Below, one piece after another: positions 10,941 to 20,383 of a stretch of DNA of 64,000 nt (positions are counted from its first letter, which is position 1; every line of letters starts with the position of its first letter). Both the position numbers and the translations under genes were made by a program. The notes beneath the pieces were generated by a model that was given only the letters and a program-made list of their open reading frames with translations, searched no databases and was not told where the DNA came from. This DNA comes from Prostheceraeus crozeri (lineage: Eukaryota; Platyhelminthes; Polycladida; Euryleptidae), in the NCBI GenBank assembly GCA_907163375.1, contig CAJQUW010007301.1, forward strand, positions 82,026 to 146,025. Reading direction: 5' to 3'.

Positions 10941-11035
10941 ACATTAACTGTGTTGTTTCACTTTTTAAGATATGTGCAATGTACATACATATTTGATGTA
11001 TACATATTTATGAAGACTTCTTTATAAGTAGTAAC

Positions 11036-11178
11036 ACATTTTGGATTATTTTGAAATGTAATTAAATTTTCTTTTGTTCTCCAGTCTCATGGTAGTAGAC
11101 TGCTATTGTATATATCTATATTTCAGTATGTAACATAATCTTTGGTATTTAAGAATGATTCATGGAACTTAGTAGTAT
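11036..11178 (+). repeat. 143-bp Polinton repeat, copy A
   Basis: Begins cattttggattattttgaa and ends cttagtagtat. It matches 16431-16574 almost base for base and 16575-16655 in part. Copies A, B and C were a direct tandem before the LINE entered at the A/B junction. Confidence 0.8.
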
Positions 11179-11639
11179 CAGAATATCAGAATATCAGAAC
11201 GTTTATTTTTTCAATTGAAAAACACGTATATGTATACAAAAGAGAATGAGATGATTGATGACAAGGCGATTGAGAAATTTACAGAATGATAAAATGGAGG
11301 TGAGATTAAGTAATGACACTGAAATACGAGATGACTCTGTCTGGAAGGAGAGGACATTTTCATTCATATTTAATATGTTTAAGCAAGTCATGATTTCATC
11401 TTTTAAAGTTATGCATCATCATACTTTTGCAATGAAAAATGTTAAAGTTTGATAAAAACGGAATATCAAAGCAGATCGGAATATGTATTCAAAATTAATA
11501 ACGCACGCCAGCATTCGTCTTGCCTAATTATTAAGTCCTACTTATTAAGAGGTCCGGAACGATAGGTGATATACATGCATGAAACAAGAACATCATATTG
11601 TGATCATAAGAAAATTCAGTAATTCGCATCATCTTACCT

Positions 11640-11718
11640 GTAATAGAATCGATTAATGAGAAACGTAAAGTTGTTAGATACGTTCCGGACCTCGGTTTGC
11701 TGTTCGTCTCACTAATTC
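11640..11718 (-). repeat. 79-bp direct repeat inside the LINE 3' region, exon-like
   Basis: Identical to 16352-16430 at the LINE 5' end. Read on the minus strand it is open in one frame (ISETNSKPRSGTYL and on) and is followed at once by gtaagatg, a perfect splice donor. The other copy runs instead straight into agATGACTG, the start of ORF1. Confidence 0.85.
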
Positions 11719-11770
11719 GCATTGAACGATATGTTGCGCTATCAGAACCTTTAATACATCTGAATACTTA

Positions 11771-14700
11771 TCACGATGTCATTGGTCGCTGACGCAATTT
11801 ATCTGCTCTGATACTATTTGCACTGTTTATGTATTTGGTTAATGTCACAATTTTACCTATTTCCAAAGTTTCTAGCATTACATAGAAATCTTGCTTCGAG
11901 ATATCTACAAAGAATGGTGTGAAGTGCAGCCTGATATCATTGTACAATGCACATTTACAAATGAAATGGTATACAGTTTCAACTGTTCTATCATCCCATA
12001 AACTGCACAATCTTTCGTCATAGCTCAATCGATTTCTATAACATCCAGTTTTAACTGCTAGGTCATGATTCCTACATCGCAATTTCAACAAAGGTGCTAT
12101 AATATTTAATTTTAGATTCAGAGTCAAATAACTTTTCATACTGCAATCGAATTGACTTAACTCCAAGTAGTCTATTCCGGTTCTACTTTTCTTGGTATCA
12201 TTTATCCAAATGGCTCTAAAATGCTCCATTAGTCTGGTTTTTACTATAATTTTACATTTGCGCTTATTTATCTCTAAGCTGTTTTGATCTAACCAAAGAT
12301 GTGATAAATTAATTTGCTTTAAAAGATGCTTTATTCTCCAGCACCATGTATATGAATAATTGCTATTGTCTAAATTATTTGAAACATGATTATAGCATCT
12401 TTTCATGATGCTACTACTTTCATTAAAGATAATTTTAATCCATAAGTTGATTGCAGCTTTTTCAAAATGATATTCGAGAGGAAATAGTCCAAACTCCCCT
12501 ATCAAACAATAATTTGCAGTGGTAATTATCAAATGATAGAAACGTTTATAGAATTGAAATTGTATCCTATTCAATTCGGATAATTTATTGTAGAAGCAAA
12601 ATTCACCACCATATTGCATTTTTGATAATGTCAACATTTCAAAGGTATTTTTCACTATTGTTCCATTCGCACATCCTATTTCTTTTAGTTTTTTAGCAGT
12701 TAGATATGCCGATTTATTACCATTCTTAGTTAGTGAAGACAAATGTTTTTTAGTGTTATTTCCTATCCAAAATCCAAGATATTTATATTCGCGCACTATA
12801 TCAATTCGTTTCAATTAATTGTTTAAATTAAGTTCTATGTGATCATTTTCATATCTAATATTTTGAAAAATTAATTTAGTTTTATCGAAATTCATATCCA
12901 GGCTGTTGCGTTTACAATATTCATTGACTATCTGTATTTGGTTCATTAGACTGTTTATATCGTTACTCATCAGAAGTATATCATCAGCATAAATTAAACA
13001 AGGTATTTGAGTTTCACCGATATTCACTGCATTCAAATTTCCAAGATTAGCATCAATCTCCTTTGACAAGTCATTTATAAAAATTGAAAATAACGTTGGT
13101 GACAAACTGTCGCCTTGGGGTATTCCATTTTTCAAAGTAAATTTGGAGGATTCATTGCCATCATATAAAACTTTGAAACTTTTCTCGTTGATCAGTCGTT
13201 TCAAAAGGTGCAGAAAATTGCCATGAGGAAGTATACTGCCAATCTTGTGAATAAGAATGTTTTTCGGAACCGTATCAAAAGCCTTTGATAAGTCAATGAA
13301 ACACATACACAAAGGAGATTTTTTGGTTTTGTAAAGTTGCATTATTTCTTTAACTATATATATATTATCCATTGTAGAGCTTCCCTTCATAAATCCTGTT
13401 TGGCATTGATGGATGATACAATTCTTTTTCAACCACTTAGCCAGTCTATTATTCATTATTTTGGTTAGCAATTTTTCTATATTCGAACTTAAATTTATTG
13501 GCCTATAACTTTTTACCATATTTTTGTCGCCTCTCTTATGAATAGGTATTACCCAACTTTCAGAAAATGGGATTACCTCATTATGATTGTGCAAGAGTTC
13601 GTTAAACAAATTCAGTAGTATATGCAATGTTTTGTCATTTATTTTAAATATTTCAGTTACAAATTCATCGGGACCACTTGATTTTAAGTTCTTTGTATCT
13701 TTAAGATTACTTTGGAGCTCATTCATAGTAATTTGAACGTCAAGGATTTCATCCGATTGTTCTACCATATTGAAAGTTTCATTTACTGCGGTAATACAAG
13801 TCTCAACATGTCTAGATAAATCAGAATTTATCATTTCGATTTTGAAATCATTAATATTCAGAGTGGAAGTAATAGTGGTCCTTTTCCTTCCATTGATTAA
13901 GCTCCAATATTCTTTGTGATTATTATTTTCTTTTGCAATTATCAATTTATTCAGATGATTAGATTTAATTTTTCTTGCTTCTTTCCTTATTTGCTTTTGC
14001 AGTTGCTTTCTCAATAACATCAATCTATTCAAATTATTATTTGATTTATCTTCTTTGAACATGGCAACCTCCTTTCTATAAACTTTCCGTAAGTTTGTAA
14101 TATTTTCAGAATATTTTGATGTCTGAGGTTTATAATTGGAATCAGTTGAGTTATTCCTTATGTCTAGTAATTCAGTATATATTTCATTTGCGTTCATATT
14201 CTGAGTAATCAATTTGTTTGATAATGCAGTACATTTTAAGTCAAATTTATCTATATCAAATTTTGAGGCTTTTTCTTTTGTCCATTTAAACGGAATTATT
14301 TTTTTACTTTGATGTTTCTTATTTTTTGTAGTGATTTTTTTATCTGATGCAATATTCAATTTTATCTTGAGAAGCGAATGGTCAGTGTACAACACTGGAT
14401 TACCAATTTCGAACTCATTTAGCCTATTCAAAAGGGACTCGGATACGATCAAATAATCTATCATTGATTTTTTAACTTCATCATTTTGAATACAGTGATA
14501 CGTAGATTTTCCAATGGAGTCTTTATTTTCAAATCTTCCATTTGCTATTATTAATTTGGTTTCATTACAGAACTTTAATATTTCTTGTCCATAGCTATTT
14601 AGAGTTAAATCATCAGATTTTCTGTTTGGAAGACCAAGAGTTTTATTATCATTTTCTAATCCAATTCGTCCATTTAGATCTCCTATTAATATTACATTTT

Positions 14701-15150
14701 CCATGTTGTATTGAAGTATGTAGCTTTTTACATTTTCATAGAATTCTTTGTCTTTATATCTAGATTCTCTGTTACTTCTGTAACATATGATTATGAAAAT
14801 ATTTGATGTATGTTCCCTTATTTTAACGATCAATATTCTTCCGTTTTCATTGACAATATTTTCTAGATTTAAATTCTTTATATTATCTTTTACATACAGT
14901 GATATACCTCTGATATTTCTTCCAAATTTTGAAGATTTTCTTCCAATTGAATGATAGCCTGTGTAATTTCTAATAACTGGCAGATTGTCTCACCTTTTAA
15001 GTGCGTTTCAACAAAACAAAGCATATCAGCATTATCCATATCTTTGATCATATCGGAATTACTTATTTTATTTTCATTTAAGCCGTTCACATTTATGTAA
15101 CTTATTTTGAGGTCACTGATTTTATCAAAATCATGTTCATCGTCCTCTCC
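11771..15150 (-). pseudogene. LINE ORF2: endonuclease and reverse transcriptase
   Basis: About 1,120 codons. The N-terminal endonuclease starts near 15150 (ISYINVNGLN, ADMLCFVETHL) and continues in another frame from about 14975 (SKFGRNIRGISLYV, FIIICYRSNRES, LIGDLNGR, DYLIVSESLL, YTDHSLLKIKL). The reverse transcriptase follows: INLSSNIEKLLTKIMNNRL, FIDLSKAFDTV, GIPQGDSLSPTLFSIFINDL and the catalytic LIYADDILL near 12990. A single in-frame TAA at 12815-12817 separates a last 347-codon piece, which holds a Cys/His segment (LCSLWDDRTVETVYHFICKC) typical of LINE C-termini. The protein would nick target DNA and copy the LINE RNA from the nick. One frameshift near 14970-14990 and the one stop make it inactive. 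Confidence 0.85.
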
Positions 15151-15163
15151 TTCCTTTAGTGTG

Positions 15164-16348
15164 CTAAAAATGAGGTTGTATTGCTTGTGAGTGATGTCTG
15201 TTGTTTTGTTGATTTAGGATGCGTGTTGGTGTGTATTGAATTGGACCGTTTCCGTTGTCCGTTCTGGATACTCGATATCTATCTTCTTCTCTTTCTCTTC
15301 GTTCTCTTTCAAAATTGCGTCTTCTGTCTTCTCTATATCTTTGGTTCTCGTATCTGTTTTGATTTTCGTATCTAGTTTGGTCATATCTTCTACGCTGCTG
15401 TTCGTATCTTGGTCTTGTGTTCGCATTGATGTAGTTGTTGTGCCTGTTTCTGCTATAACCGTCGTTATAGTGTCGATTCCAGCGTGCATGATAACAGTTT
15501 CGCATCGGGTGACCACGTCTTCCGCAGTAGAAACAGGTAATGTTCCTTCTTATTGGTTGTTGTGGTGGTTGCCAGCGATGTTGGTTATCTTCTTGTTGAC
15601 GATGTTCTACTTGAAGTTCTTGTTGACGCTGCCTTTCTAGTTGGCGCTGTTCTTCCAGTTGGTGTTGTTGTTGTTGTTGCTTTTCATTCATCTGCTTTTG
15701 CTGTCGTTCTATCTGATCCACTTTTTCTGATATTTTGCACAATTTTTCCATTATTTTATCGTTTTCATCCTCGGGTTCTGTTTCTTCATCATCGTCACTG
15801 TCATCAGATTTGTTGTTGAAGTTGGCTATCCTTCGTTCTTCGTTCAGTTCTCTTTCTAGTCTTCTAATATTTTCATATGCCAGTGTCAGCTCACATTCAC
15901 TTCGTGCTAAGTTTTGGTCAAGAGCTTGTATTTTCGTTGCACTTTCTTCGATTTCGGTCCTGAGTGCTCCAGCTATTTTGATGAGATCTTCGCTTTTTCT
16001 TTGGTATTTGTTTCTCTCTTCTATGATTTCTGTGTTCTGTGTGGTTGACTCTGAATGTATTCTGTTCTTTGTGTGCTTTGATATATGTTGTAATTCTGAA
16101 GGATATAAACTTTCGATACAATTTTTGCACTGGAATTTCCTTTTATTATTATGTTTCAAATACTTTAGTAACTCATAGTCAGGTAGTTCAACACAAAAAA
16201 TATGGAAAGAGTCTCTACATTTGTCACACTTAAAGTTCACCTCTAGATCTTCAAGGTTTTCATGACACGCCTTGCACTTTTCCGTTGTCATCGGGCTCTT
16301 TGGTTGTCCAGTGATTGGTTCAATTGATGTTGTCTTCTTTTCAGTCAT
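15164..16348 (-). CDS. LINE ORF1: PHD finger, coiled coil and CCHC zinc knuckle
   Basis: 394 aa, whole. A PHD-type finger occupies residues 25-77 with the full C4HC3 pattern (C25, C28, C41, C44, H49, C52, C74, C77). Helical coiled-coil segments follow at about 100-240, interrupted by an acidic run (DDSDDDEETEPEDEND) and a Gln-rich run. One zinc knuckle CFYCGRRGHPMRNC lies at about 272-285, and the C-terminus is very rich in Arg, Tyr and Asn and probably binds RNA. This is the nucleic-acid-binding chaperone of the LINE particle. The frame stays open upstream of the ATG through the 79-bp repeat, so an earlier start is possible. It ends just before ORF2. Several overlapping plus-strand frames rich in Val, Ser and Phe are antisense shadows. 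Confidence 0.88.
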   Translation of the reverse strand: MTEKKTTSIEPITGQPKSPMTTEKCKACHENLEDLEVNFKCDKCRDSFHIFCVELPDYELLKYLKHNNKRKFQCKNCIESLYPSELQHISKHTKNRIHSESTTQNTEIIEERNKYQRKSEDLIKIAGALRTEIEESATKIQALDQNLARSECELTLAYENIRRLERELNEERRIANFNNKSDDSDDDEETEPEDENDKIMEKLCKISEKVDQIERQQKQMNEKQQQQQHQLEEQRQLERQRQQELQVEHRQQEDNQHRWQPPQQPIRRNITCFYCGRRGHPMRNCYHARWNRHYNDGYSRNRHNNYINANTRPRYEQQRRRYDQTRYENQNRYENQRYREDRRRNFERERREREEDRYRVSRTDNGNGPIQYTPTRILNQQNNRHHSQAIQPHF

Positions 16349-16351
16349 CTC

Positions 16352-16430
16352 TGTAATAGAATCGATTAATGAGAAACGTAAAGTTGTTAGATACGTTCCG
16401 GACCTCGGTTTGCTGTTCGTCTCACTAATT
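16352..16430 (-). repeat. 79-bp direct repeat at the LINE 5' end
   Basis: Second copy of the sequence at 11640-11718. It joins ORF1 at exactly the base where the other copy shows a splice donor. Confidence 0.85.
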
Positions 16431-16655
16431 GCATTTTGGATTATTTTGAAATGTAATTAAATTTTCTTTTGTTCTCCAGTCTCATGGTAGTACACTGCTA
16501 TTGTATAGATCTATATTTCAGTATGTAACATAATCTTTGGTATTTAAGAATGATTCATGTAACTTAGCAGTATTGCATTTTGGATTATTTTGAAATGTAA
16601 TTAAATTTCCTTTTGTTCTCCAGTCTACTGATAGTAGACTGACATTGTACAATTG
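16431..16655 (+). repeat. 143-bp Polinton repeat, copies B (16431-16574) and C (partial)
   Basis: B and C stand in direct tandem; both start gcattttggattattttg. C fades after ctccagtctac. They continue the tandem started by copy A on the other side of the LINE. Confidence 0.8.
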
Positions 16656-16772
16656 TGTGATAAGATTGATTGTTGTATTATTATATTTGATGCAAAATAC
16701 ACTGCCGTTGTTTTCATCTTTCTGTACAAGAAATAGACATTATTGCAGTTATTGGAATTTATTTCATTTAAA

Positions 16773-17620
16773 ATGAATGATGAAAATCCGACAGTTATAC
16801 TGAGTAATATAGGCGATATATGTCCTCAGGTTAATAACATGACTGAGTTTTTAAAATTATACAGCAAACAAACGACTACTAATTTCGATTTAAATAGAAT
16901 TTCAGAAGATTGTATTCAAAATATTTATTCAAAATATTTCTTTAAAAAATGGAAGAAACCTCAAAGGGGACGAAAATGGAAGAAACCTCAAGAATATATC
17001 CTTCGTTATCACAATTAAAAACAAGTGAAATGAACATTGAAAAACACAAAGATAGAGTACAATATATGAAAGATAAGGAATCTCAATTATTATTAAGATT
17101 AGAACATTATAATAAATTAAGAAAGAGATGGACTAATGTTAAGAATGTAACACAAGGAATTGGCATATTCTTAACAATAAGTTTAGGTGCTTTAACAATT
17201 GTTATATCTTCAGGTGTTTTATTAATTCCAGTAGTTGCTACAGCTTTAACAGGTACGGGTGTTTTTGCAACTTCACTTGTTACAATGTTAGATAAATCTT
17301 TAATAACTAAGAAACGAAAATCATTAAAAACTAAGCATTTACATATTTAAGAAGTCTATGATAAACTACATTACAACTTTCAAAGAGTATGTGATGATAA
17401 TGTTATTACGTTAGATGAGATTGAAAAATTTGATCAAATAGCTAATGAAGTAAATCAAATATCATTTCAATTACAGTCAGAAAAAGTTGATGATAAGAAT
17501 AGACAGGATGGCAAAATTTCTAGTGATGGTAAAATTTCTAATGAAGAAAATGACAAAATTTTTTTAGAAGAGCTAAAAACTTTAACTGAAAATTTAAGCA
17601 AAACTTTATTAAACAAAACT
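16773..17620 (+). pseudogene. Unknown Polinton gene region, coiled coil plus membrane segment (broken)
   Basis: Not recognised by name. A first frame (16773-17018) contains EFLKLYSKQTTTNFDLNRI, which closely resembles the N-terminus of the protease at the other end (DFLKLYGTQTTTNFDLKKI). An overlapping frame (16949-17350) begins with EETSRIYPS, a phrase also seen near 31790 beside the protease. It has a Lys/Glu-rich coiled coil (residues 25-60) and then two hydrophobic segments (GIFLTISLGALTIVISSGVL and an Ala/Thr/Val-rich one), so it is probably membrane-active. An acidic helical tail follows to about 17620. The region is broken about two or three times. A minor virion or membrane protein is possible; I cannot say which. 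Confidence 0.45.
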
Positions 17621-17815
17621 TAAAACGAGAAAACTTTAAACGAAAAGATGTCAGACAACAAAGCAATAAAAAAATAATTTGTTCAGTAAAATGTTTTTGC
17701 TGTATTCCAATGTTACCACAAAATTCAAATATTATATTTTAAAAATGGATAAAATTAGAGCTGATAATTTTAAAAGAATAAAACAATTAGAAGAGTAAAT
17801 AAAACAAAAAATATT

Positions 17816-18398
17816 ATGAAAGAAAATCATCTTCAACATAGAATGATAAAAGCTGGTATTCAATCTCATATGTTTGAAAAAATGCAGCAAACCGAGCAAG
17901 TAAAAACTGATTTTGAAAAAACTATGAAACCATTTAAAACTCTTGAAAAAGAACTTACAAATAATGATAAACAAATTGATATAACAGATCCAGAGCACAA
18001 AACTATATTAGATGACTATGGATTACTAGAATCAAACATTAATAAGAAATTACCAAAATCTATGCAATTTGAACATTCTATCTCATTTATAGATGGAAAA
18101 ACAATACCTAGATTTATCTCGGACAGAAAGAAATATTTCCACAACCTTTTCGAGGTTTAATTTTTTCACCAGATAAATATCCTTTTAATTTAGATAGAAA
18201 TTTTGTTGATCTTTTAAGAGGAGCAGATTTAAATAATTATGCTGTAGAAGATCTCATAAAATATAAAGCTATGTTAGATAGAGTTGGTGCAGTAAAATCT
18301 CTTAGACGTTATAAACAATTAGAAAATTTATTATCAACGGGAGTTAAAGTAGGAAAAGGTTTTAAAACTGAAACTGACTGCTGGAAAAGAAGATTCTA
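17816..18398 (+). pseudogene. Unknown Polinton gene region (broken)
   Basis: Not recognised. The longest frame (17816-18160) is Lys/Gln-rich and helical at the start, with DITDPEHKTILDDYGLLESN in the middle. The region continues with DLLRGADLNNYAVEDLIKYK and a basic end. It lies between the membrane-type region and the penton gene, on the same strand as both, so it may belong to the same virion-gene block. About one or two breaks. Confidence 0.35.
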
Positions 18399-18424
18399 AA
18401 TGAAGAGGATTAGAAAAGTATAGC

Positions 18425-18534
18425 TGAAATATGTTGTTTCTAATTTTTATCTATGATTTTTATTTATGATTTTTATCTATGATTATTATCTACGATTTTT
18501 ATCTATAATATTTATTTAAATTTTTTAGTTAAAG
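18425..18534 (+). repeat. Short AT-rich tandem repeat before the penton-like gene
   Basis: Repeats of atctatgatttttat-type units (about 14 bp, six to seven copies, slightly varied) fill the gap up to the ATG context taaagaATG. Each gene gap of this Polinton has its own AT-rich repeat motif. A promoter or spacer role is inferred. Confidence 0.6.
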
Positions 18535-18535
18535 A

Positions 18536-19339
18536 ATGTCTTCGAGAGAATTATCATCAGCAGATTTAGACAAAATTAATAATCATTTAGAAAATTTGAC
18601 AGAGATTTTAACTTCATCAAAATTTAGTACGACGTTAAAAATTATAACAACTACTTCATCACACACTTGTAATTTAGAACCCATTCTACATTTGGAACAA
18701 AATAAAAATTATCAAATTGCATTGACTAGTTTCTCCACATTTAACACTATTCAAAACGTTATCAAAGATGTGAATGATTAATTTAGATATTCTACTGATA
18801 AAGGCAAAACATGGAAAATACAAACTTTTCTTCCTGGTTCTTACGAAGTTGAATCAATATCAAATGAAATTAAGAGAAATTTAGGTATACCATTTAAAGA
18901 TAAGAAACAATTACATTTTGCAGTTGAACCGGCAGTTAATAAATTTTCTCTTACTTTAGACGAAAATCATCAAGTTGATTTTAATCATGATAGATCATTG
19001 TCAAAGCTATTAGGATTTAATAAACAAACCTATAGTCAAGGTTATCATTTAGGTGAGAAGATTCCAAAAATAACTGAAATAAATTCAATTGTTGTACATT
19101 GTGACATTATTGAAGGAGGATATATAAATGGTAAATTGTCAAATTTAATATTCAGTTTTCCAGCTTTTACTGTACCCATTGGTAATAGATTAAATGTAAT
19201 TCCACAAACATTAATATATTTCCCTATTACAAGAAAAACTATTAACAACATTAACATGAGAATCACTGATGAAAAAGGACAAGAAATAAATTTTGGAGGT
19301 GAAGAGATTATGATAGATCTTTTGGTTCGGGAGGTATAA
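18536..19339 (+). pseudogene. Penton-like minor capsid protein, Polinton (broken)
   Basis: The C-terminal frame 18998-19339 has features of the single-jelly-roll penton-like proteins of Polintons: SKLLGFNKQTY, a beta-rich core INSIVVHCDIIEGGYINGK, and the closing strand pattern NMRITDEKGQEINFGGEEIM. The N-terminal part (18536-18781) has the helical start and NYQIALTSFSTFNTI. In the virion such proteins would form the five-fold vertices. The gene stands directly upstream of the packaging ATPase on the same strand, a common Polinton neighbourhood. It looks broken about once. Its stop lies within the first copy of a 21-bp tandem repeat. Confidence 0.65.
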
Positions 19340-19411
19340 ACTACCGTTCGAGAGGTATAAACTCCCGTTCGAGAGGTATAAACTCCCGTTCGGGAGGTAT
19401 AAACTCCCACG
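19328..19411 (+). repeat. Four 21-bp palindromic tandem repeats at the 3' end of the penton-like gene
   Basis: Copies start at 19328, 19349, 19370 and 19391 with the form cgggaggtataaactcccg. Each can fold as GGGAG-gtataaa-CTCCC. The stop codon of the preceding gene falls in the first copy. A GCGAAGC mini-hairpin motif follows at about 19412. Placement suggests a role in RNA 3'-end formation or a mobile palindrome, both inference. Confidence 0.75.
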
Positions 19412-19475
19412 CGAAGCTAGAGAAGTTTAATTTTCTTCTTCTTTTAAAATAAAAATAAAATTTTTTTATTAAAAA

Positions 19476-20242
19476 ATGAGTGAAGTACTACCAATAAATA
19501 AAAAAAAATTTAAATTTAATCATCATCCAAATTTATCTAATAAAGTTTTGTCAGTTATTTGCGGAAGATCAGGATATCGTAAAACGTATCTATTATTTAA
19601 AATTTTAACGACTCCAAATTTTTTGGATTATAACAATCTTATAATTTATACAACAACAGCAGAACAACCCGTCTATCAATTTTTAAAATATCGATTTGAA
19701 AATAATCTTAAAAAACAGCAATTGCTTCATTATTCAAAGAATATGAAAAATCTGAAGATGAAAAAGAAATAAGTTCGTGGTGTGAAGAAGCAGCAAAAAA
19801 TAGTCAGTTAGTAGAATCCAATAAAAATAAGCATATAAAGATACAATTAATAGATGATAGTGGTAATATGCAAGATCCTAGTAAACTAGATAAAACAATG
19901 AAACATTGTGTAATTTTTGATGATTGTGTTAATAATAGAAATCAGTCAGTTCAGAGAAATTATTTGACAAGAGGTAGACATAATAACTGTAGTGTATTTT
20001 ATTTAACACAAAGTATGTATTCATTAGATGGAAGTGTTATTAGAAAGAATGCAAATATATTTATACTATTTGAAATAAATGCAAGAAACTTAAGTGATTT
20101 GTTAAGGGATTTATGTGTAAGAAATAAAGATGAATTTAAACAATCGTGTAACAATGCTTGGTCAAAAGATTATGGATTTATCACAATTAATATTGATAAA
20201 AAAATTCATGATAGAGTTATAGAAGATTTGTTTACTGAGTAA
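19476..20242 (+). pseudogene. FtsK/HerA-type genome-packaging ATPase, Polinton (broken)
   Basis: A P-loop-type segment (ICGRSG with KT) lies about 27 residues into the first frame, followed by NLIIYTTTAEQPVYQFLKY. The second frame (19868-20242) carries the Walker B strand HCVIFDDCV, then TRGRHNNCSVFYLTQSMYS, the sensor-type segment ending in Gln that is typical of Polinton and giant-virus packaging ATPases, and NANIFILFEINARNLSDLLRDL. The enzyme would pump element DNA into preformed capsids. It starts after an A-rich leader (ttattaaaaaATG) and ends convergent with the polymerase. Broken about once. Confidence 0.8.
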
Positions 20243-20383
20243 TAAATAATAAAATTTTTATACTGAGTAATAAATGATAAAATTTTTATTCTAGACTGAT
20301 TTAAATAATAAAAAATTCTTTCTAGACTGATTTAAATAATAAAAATTTTTTTGTAGACGGATTTAAATAATAATAAATAAACT
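20243..20383. repeat. AT-rich tandem repeats between convergent ATPase and polymerase genes
   Basis: About four units of roughly 35 bp built from tagactgatttaaataataaaaattttt. This is the shared 3' gap of two convergent genes, so transcription termination is a natural guess. Confidence 0.6.

Larger units (their letters stand above)
11179..16430 (-). mobile_element. LINE (non-LTR retrotransposon), about 5.25 kb, nested in the Polinton
   Basis: On the minus strand it has ORF1 (PHD finger, coiled coil, CCHC knuckle) and ORF2 (APE-type endonuclease plus reverse transcriptase). It then has a 3' region ending in a short tandem tail of the type tgatattc repeated about three times, the kind of simple 3' repeat seen in CR1, I and related clades. 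The 5' end at 16430 abuts Polinton repeat B and the 3' end at 11179 abuts copy A. No long poly(A). ORF2 has one in-frame stop and one frameshift, so this copy is dead but recent. A PHD-type ORF1 is known in CR1-group LINEs; the clade is not certain. Confidence 0.85.

Noticed and set aside
15181-16233. Several plus-strand hydrophobic frames over LINE ORF1
   Set aside because: Shadows of ORF1 codon composition (Gln, Arg and Glu runs read antisense).
11640-16430. Reading the 79-bp direct repeats as LTRs
   Set aside because: They are far too short, have no TG...CA ends or primer-binding site, and the enclosed genes are clearly LINE-type (APE endonuclease, no protease, RNase H or integrase of LTR type).
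19328-19411. Possible CRISPR-like array
   Set aside because: The four 21-bp copies are contiguous palindromic tandem repeats with no spacers, in a eukaryotic mobile element.
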